From: Pedobacter sandarakinus | Lineage (GTDB): Bacteria > Bacteroidota > Bacteroidia > Sphingobacteriales > Sphingobacteriaceae | Assembly (NCBI RefSeq): GCF_026240095.1 | Contig: NZ_JAPIVG010000001.1 | Location: forward strand, 248,001 to 312,000 | Direction of reading: 5' to 3' | DNA length: 64,000 bases | In this document: positions 54,127 to 63,205 of the stretch, piece after piece | How positions within the stretch are numbered: position 1 is the first letter of the stretch | How the letters are laid out: every line of letters starts with the position of its first letter | Program-made: the position numbers and the translations under genes | The notes under the pieces: generated by a model | What the model was told of the DNA's origin: nothing | Database searches by the model: none | The model's input: the letters and a program-made list of their open reading frames with translations, nothing else

Positions 54127-54435
54127 TGTATTTTAATTTCTCTTTTTAACAATTATAATTTCTACCTATTAAACAATGCTTGTGCCAATTGGTTTTTGGC
54201 AGTTAAACCGCATAAAAGACTGATAAAATGTAAAAAATACGACCAGATATTACTGACAGCATGACAGCATCGCGATTTGGAGATTGCCCAACAACCAAGT
54301 AATAGCGTACCTGAAATGCAAAGGCTATTTAGGTTGGCGTATTTAGCCCGCTAGGTGGGTTTAGGAGATTAGGTCTTATCTTAAAACAAGTTTGGAATTC
54401 GAAATTTTGCTAAGCCTATTGATAATAGCGGTGTA
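54127..54435. other. Gap upstream of dnaK
   Basis: The 309 bases contain no gene. Close to dnaK are the sigma-54-like site and inverted repeat described separately. Further out is a tandem GACAGCAT-GACAGCAT duplication (about 54254-54274) next to an ATCGCGAT palindrome. The stretch facing pth's stop codon shows nothing more than AT-rich sequence; I see no terminator for pth. Confidence 0.4.
54173..54201 (-). promoter_or_regulatory. Sigma-54-like box with inverted repeat before dnaK
   Basis: Leftward, TTGGCAC-N5-TTGT (54188-54173) has a -24 box and correct spacing, with GT instead of the -12 GC. Overlapping it, TGCCAA (54183-54188) and TTGGCA (54196-54201) form a 6-bp dyad. A start near 54162 would give a ~36-base leader. 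Confidence 0.3.
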
Positions 54436-54996
54436 TCATTTATTAAAAGCAGTCATAGTATGTGCAGCCCCAACAGTTACAAAGCTTTTAATAAGGTTGA
54501 CACTTTTATCGATCAGAGCGGGTAATTCCAATTGTTCCTCTTTATCAAATAAACCTAAAACAAAATCTACTTGTCGGCCTTTGGGGTAATCATTTCCTAT
54601 ACCGAAGCGCAAGCGGGCGTAATTTTGTCCCCCACATACTTCTTCTATACTTTTCAACCCATTATGCCCTGCGCTAGAGCCCTGTAATTTGAGCCTAAGC
54701 TTGCCCAGTGGAAGCGCTAAATCATCAACAATAACCAAAACATTTTCTGGCGCAATTTTAAGTTCCTTCATCCAGTAATTAACGGCTTTCCCACTTAAAT
54801 TCATAAAGGTAGTTGGCTTAATTACATGAAGTTTCTTGCCTTTGTAACTTACTTCTGCATAATAGGCTAACCGGATGTTATCGAAACTTCCATTTAAATC
54901 TCTAACTAATTCATCGGCAATATCGAAACCAATATTGTGGCGGGTGTGCGCATAATCAGGACCAATATTGCCTAAGCCTACTATAAGATATTTCAT
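54436..54996 (-). CDS. pth: Aminoacyl-tRNA hydrolase (peptidyl-tRNA hydrolase)
   Basis: A 186-residue enzyme that releases peptides from peptidyl-tRNA that has dropped off ribosomes. Asn10 (VGLGNIGPDY) and catalytic His20 (HTRHNIGFD) are in place, followed by KPTTFMNLSG near 60-70 and VDDLALPLGKLRL near 90-102 (Asp92/93). It is the last of the leftward rplY-pth neighbourhood but separated from rplY by 300 bases containing repeats and an rplY terminator, so it is probably a separate unit. Confidence 0.96.
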   Translation of the reverse strand: MKYLIVGLGNIGPDYAHTRHNIGFDIADELVRDLNGSFDNIRLAYYAEVSYKGKKLHVIKPTTFMNLSGKAVNYWMKELKIAPENVLVIVDDLALPLGKLRLKLQGSSAGHNGLKSIEEVCGGQNYARLRFGIGNDYPKGRQVDFVLGLFDKEEQLELPALIDKSVNLIKSFVTVGAAHTMTAFNK

Positions 54997-55085
54997 GGAT
55001 GCAAATTTAAAAAAAAAGGGGGAAGAAAATGAGGTGGTAGATAGTGTAAGTTGAAGTGAAGAGGCGAAAATTTAGGGTTTAAAGT

Positions 55086-55172
55086 GGAAAGTTAAAAGTG
55101 CATCATAAGAGAGACTTCGGAAAGTTAAATTGTGAATTAATAGGGAAGGCGGAAAGCTCAGAATGGAAAGTT
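55086..55172. repeat. Short interspersed GGAAAGTT repeats
   Basis: GGAAAGTT or a one-base variant occurs at 55086, 55119, 55151 (GGAAAGCT) and 55165 within the 300-base gap between pth and the rplY terminator. The rest of the gap (54997-55232) is purine-rich and non-coding. Confidence 0.5.
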
Positions 55173-55232
55173 GAAACCTTGAAGGAGAATTACTAAATCA
55201 AAAAGCTGGACCATGGTACTTTATATTTTTTC

Positions 55233-55267
55233 AAAAAAAAAAGCGGCGCAAATATTTGCACCGCTTT
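55233..55267 (-). terminator. Terminator after rplY
   Basis: Leftward, AAAGCGG/CCGCTTT arms with an inner GCAAAT/ATTTGC stem and one mismatch precede a run of ten T residues, 29 bases past the rplY stop codon. Confidence 0.88.
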
Positions 55268-55296
55268 CAATTAATCGAACGATTTTAAAATCGCGA

Positions 55297-55881
55297 TTAT
55301 TTTTTACCTTTTGCAGCTTCAGTTTCTGCTTGTTTTAATGCTCTAGACATTGCTACAGAAACGATAGTATCTTCAGGAGTATTTGTAATTGCGTAACCTT
55401 CAACTTTTAAGTCGCGTACACGGAACAAACTACCAACTTCTAATTTCTCTAAGCTTACTTCAACGTTTTGTGGCATGTTAGCTGGCAACGCTTTAACACG
55501 AAGTTTACGTAATTTCTGGATTAATTTACCCCCCATTTTAACACCTGGAGATGTTCCTGTTAATTTAACCGGAATTTCCATTACGATTTCTTTTTCATCA
55601 AATAGTTGAAGGAAATCGATGTGCATTAATACGTCGGTAAGTGGGTGAAATTGTGTGTCTTTAACGATAGCTTTAGTTTTTGCACCGTTAACGTCAATTT
55701 CCACAAAATTTACTTCCGGGGTATAAATAACATCTCTTAAATCAGCAATAACTACAGCTAAGTGTTGTTGCTCTTTTCCACCATACAATACCGCCGGAAC
55801 TTTACCTTCGTAACGAAGTTCCTTGGCATCGCGTTTCCCTACGTTCTCTCTTGGAGAACCGCTAATTGCGATTGTTTTCAT
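55297..55881 (-). CDS. rplY: 50S ribosomal protein L25/general stress protein Ctc
   Basis: A 194-residue protein of the long (TL5/CTC-type) L25 form that binds 5S rRNA. The N-terminal L25 domain (about 1-95) includes AVLYGGKEQQHLAV, and the C-terminal Ctc domain follows with EKEIVMEIPVKLTGTSPGVKMGG; a Lys/Ala-rich end closes it. It lies 70 bases downstream of prs on the same strand and ends in a strong terminator, so prs-rplY is probably one unit. Confidence 0.96.
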   Translation of the reverse strand: MKTIAISGSPRENVGKRDAKELRYEGKVPAVLYGGKEQQHLAVVIADLRDVIYTPEVNFVEIDVNGAKTKAIVKDTQFHPLTDVLMHIDFLQLFDEKEIVMEIPVKLTGTSPGVKMGGKLIQKLRKLRVKALPANMPQNVEVSLEKLEVGSLFRVRDLKVEGYAITNTPEDTIVSVAMSRALKQAETEAAKGKK

Positions 55882-55951
55882 TTTATTTATATTTATTTAT
55901 TAGTAATCGGCATTGAGTATCGGTATTATACCTTTACTTTCTGCCATAGTA

Positions 55952-56893
55952 TTAAACTCTAAATAAGTCGCTTATAGAACCATGCTCATTTACATTGGCA
56001 ATCGCTCTTGCAAATAAGCTTGCGGTACTTAGCACTTTAATTTTCGAACTTTCCATTTTTAATGGAATAGTATCTGTAACAATTAATTCTGTTAATACAG
56101 AATTTTCTACTGTTTCAATTGCCTTGCCAGATAATACGGCGTGCGTACAAACGGCCCTTACACTTGCGGCACCGTTTTCCATGATTAGCGCTGCTGCTTT
56201 AGATAAGGTTCCTGCAGTATCGCAAATGTCATCAATCAATACTACATCCTGGCCCGTAACATCTCCAATGATCGACATTGATTCGATTTCATTAGCACGC
56301 TTACGGCGTTTATCGCAAATGATCACCTCAGCATTAAAAAACTTGGCAAAGGTACGTGCCCGATAAGAACCGCCCATATCTGGCGATGCAATAGTTAAAT
56401 TCGGCAGATTTAAGCTTTTGATATAAGGCACAAATATAACAGATCCATCTAAATGGTCTACCGGGATATCAAAGAAACCCTGTATTTGTGCAGCATGCAA
56501 ATCCATCGTCATGATGCGGTGAATACCTGCAGATTTAAGCAAATTCGCAACCAACTTGGCGCCAATAGCTACACGCGGTTTGTCTTTCCTGTCTTGACGA
56601 GCCAACCCATAATAAGGTACAACTGCTGTAATATAATGTGCCGAAGCCCGTTTTGCAGCATCAACCATGAGCAAAAGCTCCATTAAGTTGTCGCTCGGTT
56701 GATAAGTAGACTGGATTAAAAAAACATCACACCCACGGATTGATTCGTCGAAAGAAGGCTGGAATTCTCCATCGCTAAATTTATGAATACTAACTTCACC
56801 AAGCGGCTTGCCGTAACTTTCAGCAATTTTTAGTGATAATCCTCTAGAACCTGTTCCGGAAAAAAGCTTTACCGGGTTAAACTGCAATGGCAT
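55952..56893 (-). CDS. prs: Ribose-phosphate pyrophosphokinase
   Basis: A 313-residue enzyme that makes PRPP from ribose 5-phosphate and ATP. The ATP/metal loop (VVPYYGLARQDRKD, about 93-106), the catalytic His in MTMDLHAAQIQGFF (about 130-143) and the PRPP-binding VLIDDICDTAGT (about 217-228) are all present. Length is normal. The tRNA-Gln gene lies 75 bases upstream, with a hairpin in between. The nine bases CGGATCATG that include the prs start codon also occur in that hairpin, which suggests structure-based control of prs expression. Confidence 0.97.
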   Translation of the reverse strand: MPLQFNPVKLFSGTGSRGLSLKIAESYGKPLGEVSIHKFSDGEFQPSFDESIRGCDVFLIQSTYQPSDNLMELLLMVDAAKRASAHYITAVVPYYGLARQDRKDKPRVAIGAKLVANLLKSAGIHRIMTMDLHAAQIQGFFDIPVDHLDGSVIFVPYIKSLNLPNLTIASPDMGGSYRARTFAKFFNAEVIICDKRRKRANEIESMSIIGDVTGQDVVLIDDICDTAGTLSKAAALIMENGAASVRAVCTHAVLSGKAIETVENSVLTELIVTDTIPLKMESSKIKVLSTASLFARAIANVNEHGSISDLFRV

Positions 56894-56914
56894 GATCCGT
56901 GTGTAGTTTACGGT

Positions 56915-56956
56915 TTAAAAAAAATCGGATCATGTTATCTTTAAAACATGATCCGA
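56915..56956 (-). terminator. Terminator/attenuator hairpin between tRNA-Gln and prs
   Basis: TCGGATCATGTT (56925-56936) and AACATGATCCGA (56945-56956) form a perfect 12-bp stem with an 8-base loop, followed leftward by eight T residues. It should end the tRNA transcript and stands 22-63 bases before the prs ATG. Confidence 0.85.
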
Positions 56957-56968
56957 CATTAATTTTAG

Positions 56969-57039
56969 TTGTCCGACCTGGATTCGAACCAAGACAAACG
57001 GTACCAAAAACCGTTGTACTACCCTTATACTATCGGACA
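56969..57039 (-). tRNA. tRNA-Gln (anticodon TTG)
   Basis: A 71-base leftward tRNA. The acceptor stem is TGTCCGA/TCGGACA with discriminator A; CCA is not encoded. The anticodon stem ACGGT/ACCGT holds the loop TTTTGGT, giving anticodon TTG, which reads CAA/CAG (Gln). The T arm is CTTGG-TTCGAAT-CCAGG. A promoter with the exact consensus -7 lies just upstream. Confidence 0.95.
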
Positions 57040-57057
57040 AGCTTTTCTCGAGGATAA

Positions 57058-57089
57058 ATCCCCGAAAGGGAATGCAAATGTAGGAAGCT
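57058..57089 (-). promoter_or_regulatory. Promoter for tRNA-Gln
   Basis: Leftward TATCTTTG (57065-57058) is an exact -7 element, with TTG (57089-57087) 21 bases further upstream, inside the allowed 17-23 range. The predicted start near 57050 is about ten bases before the tRNA 5' end. Confidence 0.6.
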
Positions 57090-57263
57090 TATTTTAATTA
57101 TGCAAGAGTGATTTTAAAAATTTTTAAATTTCCTTTTGCACTTCCTTTTCTGCATTGCAAAGATAAAAAAATCATCACGTCGCATGCAACATTTTATTCT
57201 TTTATCCGACCTTTTGAGACCAGAACGACCTAAACCATTTATTATCAAAGACTAAATTTTTTT

Positions 57264-57614
57264 ATGAATTACGCTAGAATTATCACCACAAGCGGCATAT
57301 TATGCTTTTTAGTTAAGTTAATTGCTTTTACGCCAACCTTAAATCAATCGCTCAGTTTTTTGGATGGCAGGAAATGTATTGGGTCGGCCTTTGAAATGCC
57401 GGTGATAAACCAACCAAATGAACCCTTGGTATCTATGAGTCAAAAACTGTTGTACCTGCTTTCTTTTTGTAGGAATACACCGGAAGTTAAAAGATCTACT
57501 TATTATTTCAATCACAAACCATCGAACAATATCTCTGAACAGAATTTCCAGAGATCGATGACTTGCCTGCGCAACTGGAGATGCTTACCGCTACCCTTCA
57601 GCAGAAGAAATTAA
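57264..57614 (+). pseudogene. Decayed partial copy of the DUF2723 gene
   Basis: The first 67 codons of this 116-codon frame align without gaps to the first 67 residues of the intact DUF2723 gene 640 bases downstream; I count 26 identities (for example MNY, CFL, the SF.D step, SAF.M, QP..PL..M.Q). The acidic pair in the first loop (WDCGEF in the intact copy, Asp34/Glu37) has decayed to LDGRKC, losing Glu37. After residue 67 the similarity stops and the frame ends, so the rest of the ~1,000-residue protein is missing. It is best seen as the remnant of a duplicated gene. A short intact gene is less likely. Confidence 0.7.
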
Positions 57615-57900
57615 GCCGAAGTATAGAAACCAGATATAACACTCGCTGTAATCGATTTGCACTATATATAAACAGATCGGCGATCATTTGAGCTATAGAA
57701 TGCCGTAAATAATCTTAACATTAATAATTAAAACATAAAGAGGTAAGGAATATGATTACAAAAAGAAAAATAACGAATAGGTTGCAAACAGTAGCGTTTT
57801 GTTAAATCAATCTAAAAATTTACTCATTTTATCGCCTAGAATAGTTATTTTCGGCAGCATTTTAATGTGAATACCATTTTTAAATATCATTATAAAACCA

Positions 57901-60900
57901 ATGAATTATTCAAAAGTCAATAACATAGCGGGCTGGATCTGCTTTCTAATTGCAACAATAACTTATGTATTAACGTTAGAGCCATCTGCAAGTTTTTGGG
58001 ATTGCGGCGAATTTATCGCATCTGCATTCCGAATGCAAGTTGTTCACCAACCGGGCGCACCCCTATTTTTGATGATACAGCGCTTCTTCTCTGTTTTTGC
58101 GTTAGGTGATATTACAAAAATTGCTTACTGGATGAACGTTGGTTCTGCAGTTTCCAGTGGGGCAACCATCCTCTTTTTATTTTGGACAATTACGGCTTTA
58201 GCAAAGAAGACTTTAGTTAAAGTTGGAGAAGAGCTTTCTACGGCTACCCTAATTACCATTATGGGCGCTGGAGCAGTAGGAGCATTAGCTTATACATTTT
58301 CGGATAGTTTTTGGTTTTCTGCAGTAGAATCTGAGGTGTATGCACAATCTTCCTTATTTACTGCAATTGTGTTCTGGGCAATTCTGAAATGGGAAGCACA
58401 TGCCGATGAGCCAAGGGCAGACAGGTGGTTATTATTTATCGCATACATCATGGGGTTATCTATTGGTATTCACCTATTAAACTTATTAACCATACCAGCG
58501 CTGGCCTTTATTTATTATTTTAGAAGAACAGAAAAAGCTACAACATCTGGCATCTTCAAAACCTTAATTGTTGGCATTTTAATCCTGGCAGTTATCCAAT
58601 ATGGCATTATCCAATACCTGGTTTCATTTGGTGCTTATTTCGACCTTTTCTTTGTAAATACACTGGGGCTTGGATTTGGAACAGGCGTTTTGTTCTTCGC
58701 TATCCTACTTATAGGAGCATTGGTTTGGGGAATTAAATACTCTATCAAACACCAAAAGAAACTGTTGAATTTAGGTTTAATCTCAACTGTACTCATCATT
58801 TTTGGTTATGCTTCTTTCTCTATGATCATTATCCGTGCAAAGGCAGATCCGAACCTAAATAACAGTGCCCCGAAAGATGCTTTCTCGTTTTTAAGCTACC
58901 TTAACCGTGAGCAATATGGCGATAGACCATTGGGCTATGGCCCCAACTATAACTCTGAGCGGGTTGGAATTAAAGACGACGGCAAAACCATCTGGAGGAA
59001 AGGTACAGATAAATACGAACCTGCAGGTACGAAAACCGAATACGAATACAATAACAACACATTATTACCTCGTATGTATAGCGACGATGCGAGACATGCA
59101 GCATTTTACAAAGAGTGGATGCATTTAGATGATGCTAAAAACCCCAATGTAGTTGACAATGTTGGTTTCCTATTTAGTTATCAGATTGGCTACATGTATA
59201 TGCGTTATTTTGGATGGAACTTTATTGGCCGCCAAAATGATGAGCAAGGACAAGGAAGTGGATATGAAGGCGAATGGCTAAGCGGAATTAAAGCTTTCGA
59301 CTCATGGAAAATAGGCGACCAAACACACCTTCCCCCATCTACTGTTGATAATAAAGCATACAATCGTTTCTTTTTCCTACCTTTTATAATTGGGTTGCTT
59401 GGTGCTATCTGGCATTTTCAGCGTAACCAAAAAGATGCAGGAGTAGTTGCGTTATTGTTTTTCTTTACGGGTATTGCCATTGTTTTATATCTAAATCAAA
59501 AACCATTAGAACCTCGTGAGCGAGACTATGCATACGTGGGGTCGTTCTACGCTTTTGCCATTTGGATTGGCTTAGGCGTAGTGGCCATTAGAGAATGGGT
59601 GCTCAAAAAACTAACACCCACAGCGGGTGCAATTGGCGCTACGGTAATTGGCTTGTTGGTAGCACCAGTAATTATGGCCGAGCAAGGTTGGGATGATCAT
59701 GATCGTTCTACTAAATTGGTTGCACATGATATTGCATATGATTATTTACAATCTTGCGCCCCAAATGCCATTTTATTTACTTATGGCGATAACGATACCT
59801 ACCCGCTTTGGTACATTCAGGAGGTAGAAAATGTACGCCCTGATATTAGGATTGTAAATTTAAGCTTATTCGACACAGATTGGTATATCAACGGGCTTAG
59901 ACAAAAACAGAACGAATCTGAACCGCTTCCAATTACAATGGAGCCTGAGCAATACGTTCAGGGCGAAAGAGATGTAATGCCATATGATGATTATAAAATA
60001 AGCGGCAACGTAGAATTAAAAAGCATTGTAGATCTTTTGCTGTCAAATAATGAAAGCGATAAAGTAGCTATGCAAGACGGCACAAAGTCGAACTTTTTAC
60101 CTACAAAAAACTTTAAAATTACTATTGATCCACAGCAAGTACTTGCAACAGGAACGGTATCAGCCGCTAATGCCGCTAAAATTGCTCCGGAAATGGCTTG
60201 GACCTTCAATAAAGGATATGTAACCAAGGGTACTTTAGCCATGCTAGATATTTTGGCACATAACAACTGGAAACGTCCAATTTATTTTGCATCTACAGTA
60301 CCTTCTGAGCAATACAACGGCTTAGACAAATATTTGTATAGCGAAGGTTTAGCCTTACATTTGATGCCCTTAAAGCCAGATACCACTGCTGCAGACGAAA
60401 AAGCAGAGCAATTAAATACTCCAGAATTGTACACTAACGTAATGACGAAGTTTAAGTGGGGCAACATGAAAAATGCTACCTATTTAGACCCACAATCGTC
60501 TGATGATACATTTATCTTCACAAATATTTTCAGTAACCTATCTGGAAGTTTAATTAAAGAAGGTAAAAATGCCGAAGCCAAAAAAGTGATAGATAAGTAT
60601 TACGAAGTAATGCCTCAAAGATTTTTTGGCATTCGTACGGTAGTGGTTAAGTTTTATCTTGCAGAAAACCTCTATAAACTCGGTGAGACGGCAAAGGCAA
60701 ATGAAATTTTGACGCAATGTGGCGACTATATCAATAAGGAATTAATCTTTTTGAGTGATATCTCGGCATCAAAAGGAGCGCTAACAGGTTCGCAAAATAT
60801 TCAAACTGGACTGTACTATCTAGATAGGATGATCAGAGCTAGTAAGATAGCCGGGCAAACCAAAGTAGCTTCCCAACTAGAGAAAACGTTTGCTAGCCTG

Positions 60901-60948
60901 GAAACAAGATTCTCTGGTTACTACACACAACAAGCACCAGGACAATAA
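57901..60948 (+). CDS. DUF2723 multi-pass membrane protein (TMEM260-like/GT-C type)
   Basis: A 1,015-residue inner-membrane protein. The N-terminal ~590 residues hold about ten to twelve membrane helices; the first loop carries FWDCGEFI with Asp34/Glu37, the acidic pattern expected in GT-C glycosyltransferases that use a lipid-linked sugar. The C-terminal ~370 residues are soluble and periplasmic, ending in helical repeats. The eukaryotic relative TMEM260 is an O-mannosyltransferase, so a protein O-glycosylation role is plausible, but bacterial function is not established to me. A decayed partial copy lies upstream and a strong terminator downstream. Confidence 0.88.
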   Translation: MNYSKVNNIAGWICFLIATITYVLTLEPSASFWDCGEFIASAFRMQVVHQPGAPLFLMIQRFFSVFALGDITKIAYWMNVGSAVSSGATILFLFWTITALAKKTLVKVGEELSTATLITIMGAGAVGALAYTFSDSFWFSAVESEVYAQSSLFTAIVFWAILKWEAHADEPRADRWLLFIAYIMGLSIGIHLLNLLTIPALAFIYYFRRTEKATTSGIFKTLIVGILILAVIQYGIIQYLVSFGAYFDLFFVNTLGLGFGTGVLFFAILLIGALVWGIKYSIKHQKKLLNLGLISTVLIIFGYASFSMIIIRAKADPNLNNSAPKDAFSFLSYLNREQYGDRPLGYGPNYNSERVGIKDDGKTIWRKGTDKYEPAGTKTEYEYNNNTLLPRMYSDDARHAAFYKEWMHLDDAKNPNVVDNVGFLFSYQIGYMYMRYFGWNFIGRQNDEQGQGSGYEGEWLSGIKAFDSWKIGDQTHLPPSTVDNKAYNRFFFLPFIIGLLGAIWHFQRNQKDAGVVALLFFFTGIAIVLYLNQKPLEPRERDYAYVGSFYAFAIWIGLGVVAIREWVLKKLTPTAGAIGATVIGLLVAPVIMAEQGWDDHDRSTKLVAHDIAYDYLQSCAPNAILFTYGDNDTYPLWYIQEVENVRPDIRIVNLSLFDTDWYINGLRQKQNESEPLPITMEPEQYVQGERDVMPYDDYKISGNVELKSIVDLLLSNNESDKVAMQDGTKSNFLPTKNFKITIDPQQVLATGTVSAANAAKIAPEMAWTFNKGYVTKGTLAMLDILAHNNWKRPIYFASTVPSEQYNGLDKYLYSEGLALHLMPLKPDTTAADEKAEQLNTPELYTNVMTKFKWGNMKNATYLDPQSSDDTFIFTNIFSNLSGSLIKEGKNAEAKKVIDKYYEVMPQRFFGIRTVVVKFYLAENLYKLGETAKANEILTQCGDYINKELIFLSDISASKGALTGSQNIQTGLYYLDRMIRASKIAGQTKVASQLEKTFASLETRFSGYYTQQAPGQ

Positions 60949-60968
60949 TACTTTGTTAAATAATTGAT

Positions 60969-61002
60969 AAGCAGTTACATTAATTTGTAACTGCTTTTTT
61001 TT
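60969..61002 (+). terminator. Terminator after the DUF2723 gene
   Basis: AAGCAGTTACA (60969-60979) pairs perfectly with TGTAACTGCTT (60986-60996), followed by eight T residues. Confidence 0.9.
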
Positions 61003-61091
61003 AGCTATTAATTTTCAATGTATTTTTAGATAAAGCTAGTCCTAAGCAAATTGGCCAACAGCAGTAACAAAGAAAGCGTAGCGCTACAGGC

Positions 61092-61122
61092 AAAAAAAAA
61101 ACCGCTCAACTTGCATTGAACG
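61092..61122 (-). terminator. Terminator after accA
   Basis: Leftward, CCGTTCAA pairs with TTGAGCGG (one G-T pair) around TGCAAG, then a run of nine T residues; it is 25 bases past the accA stop codon. Confidence 0.78.
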
Positions 61123-61146
61123 GGATTAAATATAGTTAGTTAATGA

Positions 61147-62109
61147 TTATTCGTTTACTACACCCATAGCACAGAACTTTTCAATACGTTGCTCAACCAT
61201 GCTATCGGTTTTCAATTTACCCAATGTATTTAAATCTTTGATGATGTATTCTTTCAAGGTTTTTCCCATCAATTCCGGATCTTGATGTGCACCACCAAGC
61301 GGTTCTGGAATAATTCCATCGATCAATTTATTTCCAAACATATCGTCTGACGTTAATTTCAAACAAGCGGCGGCTTTCTCTTTAAAATCCCAGCTTCTCC
61401 ATAAGATAGAAGAACAAGACTCTGGTGAAATAACCGAATACCAGGTATGTTCTAGCATATAAACTTTGTCGCCTATACCGATACCCAATGCACCTCCAGA
61501 TGCGCCTTCACCAATAACGATGCAGATAATAGGCACCCTCAGTATAGACATTTCGAGCAAGTTCCTTGCAATTGCCTCTCCTTGTCCGCGTTCTTCTGCT
61601 TCCAAACCAGGGTAAGCACCCATGGTATCGATAAAAGTAACAACAGGTTTGTTAAATTTTTCTGCCAAACGCATTAAACGCAAAGCTTTACGGTAGCCTT
61701 CTGGGTTGGCCATCCCAAAATTGCGGTGCTGGCGCTCTTTAGTATTTTTGCCTTTCTGGTGGCCAATTACCATTACCGTTTGACCGTTTAGCGTAGCAAA
61801 ACCGCCAATAATTGCCTTATCATCCTTAACAGTTCTATCGCCATGTAATTCGATAAAGTCATCGCAAACCATGTTTATATAATCAAGCGTTTGCGGACGA
61901 TCTGGATGGCGGCTCATTTGAACTTTATTCCAGCCAGTAAGGTTTTTATATAAGTTATTGGTGGTTTCATCTAATTTACCATCAAGCTCATCTAACGTAG
62001 CAGACATATCTACCTTTGTTTTTTCAGCTACTTGCTTAACCTTTTCTATCTGCTGAACCAAATCGGCAATAGGTTTCTCAAAATCGAATGATGTTTTTAT
62101 TTGCTGCAT
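61147..62109 (-). CDS. accA: Acetyl-CoA carboxylase carboxyltransferase subunit alpha
   Basis: A 320-residue subunit that, with AccD, transfers the carboxyl group from carboxybiotin to acetyl-CoA in the first step of fatty-acid synthesis. The N-terminal coiled coil (about 1-55), [13 protein letters not shown] near 80-93, [11 protein letters not shown] near 117 and [15 protein letters not shown] near 200-214 are typical. AccD is not in the window. It supplies malonyl-CoA for fatty acids and, presumably, for the polyketide operon at 18.5-24 kb. The SPFH gene starts 53 bases upstream on the same strand. Confidence 0.97.
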   Translation of the reverse strand: MQQIKTSFDFEKPIADLVQQIEKVKQVAEKTKVDMSATLDELDGKLDETTNNLYKNLTGWNKVQMSRHPDRPQTLDYINMVCDDFIELHGDRTVKDDKAIIGGFATLNGQTVMVIGHQKGKNTKERQHRNFGMANPEGYRKALRLMRLAEKFNKPVVTFIDTMGAYPGLEAEERGQGEAIARNLLEMSILRVPIICIVIGEGASGGALGIGIGDKVYMLEHTWYSVISPESCSSILWRSWDFKEKAAACLKLTSDDMFGNKLIDGIIPEPLGGAHQDPELMGKTLKEYIIKDLNTLGKLKTDSMVEQRIEKFCAMGVVNE

Positions 62110-62162
62110 AATTGAACCACAAAAATAAGTAATTATTTTTAGTTTGCAGGCAACACTTTTAT

Positions 62163-63026
62163 TTACTTTATAGGCAGCATAAAGCTAGAGTTGCCTCCGG
62201 CCTGGGTTGTAGGCAATTTACCATCCCACCGTTGTATCCATTGTTGCTGCACCAAAAGTGGCGTAAGCGATTGCTGCCGCAGCCTATTGGCTTCAGATTC
62301 TGCCTTTGCCCGAACCAACAATGCCTGTGCCTCGCCGGTAGCAGTTGCAACTTTTACTTTCGCCTCTGCATCGGCTTGTTTCGCTTGGTTTTCTGCTTTC
62401 AACCTGGCCTGGATAGAGGCATTTTTCTCATCAATCATTTGCCTTAGGCTTTCGGGGGGCGTAATTGCCGAAGTAAGCTGATCGTAAACAAAACCGTCTT
62501 TACTTAAATTTTTGGTCAAAATCATTTGTATTCTATCTTCGAAACGTTCGCGGTTGCTCATCACAGAATCAGAACTGAAAGAGTTGGCCACAATCCGGTA
62601 TGCATCATAAATGGTATTACGCATAAACTGTTGCTCTATTTCTGCCAGGGGCTTGCGGTATTGCCTGTAAATTTGGGGCACCATTGTAGCGTTTACATGG
62701 TAATTTAATTTCGGGTCTACTTTAAATTCCGCAGCATCTTTGGTGGTTACCACAAAAGGTTCATAGTCTACAGATTGGGTAAAAGTAGGAAATTCGACAA
62801 TTTTAGTTGTCCAGGTGTTATACCAAACCCTACCCGTAACAATGGTAATGTTATCTACACCCCTATCGGTACCATACAGGTTAATTTTTATGCCCACATT
62901 ACCGGCATCAATATTTTCGTAAGTAAATGGCTGTATGGCATAAATAATAATTAATACAACCAGGCCGGCAAATAACTTCAGCAGCTTTTTATACCATAAT
63001 TTTTTAGAGGCGTCTTGAAATTCCAT
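62163..63026 (-). CDS. SPFH/Band 7 (prohibitin-like) membrane protein
   Basis: A 287-residue protein. One membrane helix (about residues 15-33) is followed by an SPFH domain ([22 protein letters not shown] through [19 protein letters not shown]) and a long Ala/Glu/Lys-rich coiled coil (about 205-260) that drives ring or scaffold assembly. It resembles prohibitin/HflK-type proteins that organise membrane microdomains or regulate proteases. It is followed by accA and preceded by a small membrane-protein gene 5 bases upstream, so it likely forms an operon with that gene. Confidence 0.9.
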   Translation of the reverse strand: MEFQDASKKLWYKKLLKLFAGLVVLIIIYAIQPFTYENIDAGNVGIKINLYGTDRGVDNITIVTGRVWYNTWTTKIVEFPTFTQSVDYEPFVVTTKDAAEFKVDPKLNYHVNATMVPQIYRQYRKPLAEIEQQFMRNTIYDAYRIVANSFSSDSVMSNRERFEDRIQMILTKNLSKDGFVYDQLTSAITPPESLRQMIDEKNASIQARLKAENQAKQADAEAKVKVATATGEAQALLVRAKAESEANRLRQQSLTPLLVQQQWIQRWDGKLPTTQAGGNSSFMLPIK

Positions 63027-63031
63027 GAGTG

Positions 63032-63205
63032 TTAATTTTTATTGAATAAACTTTTAAGTGGAAGGTAAACCACAACCAAACCTAAAACAACCTCGGCCAC
63101 ACCAATCCAAACCTTAAGGTTGGCCGGCTGGTTGATGTTGTCTACGCCAAAGCTAATCAGCACGATTGCCGCAATAACGGCAATTAGAAGGAGAGCGATT
63201 TTCAT
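63032..63205 (-). CDS. Small two-helix membrane protein
   Basis: A 57-residue protein with two hydrophobic helices, about residues 2-20 (KIALLLIAVIAAIVLISFG) and 33-50 (LKVWIGVAEVVLGLVVVY), joined by a short polar loop. I chose the ATG at 63205; an upstream TTG frame would add an unconvincing extension. It sits 5 bases before the SPFH gene, and the pair suggests an accessory subunit, but no family is recognised. Confidence 0.65.
   Translation of the reverse strand: MKIALLLIAVIAAIVLISFGVDNINQPANLKVWIGVAEVVLGLVVVYLPLKSLFNKN

Noticed and set aside
57735-57805. A 17-codon frame with a GAGG-like leader before the DUF2723 gene
   Set aside because: Too short to support without expression data; purine-rich leaders are common here by chance.
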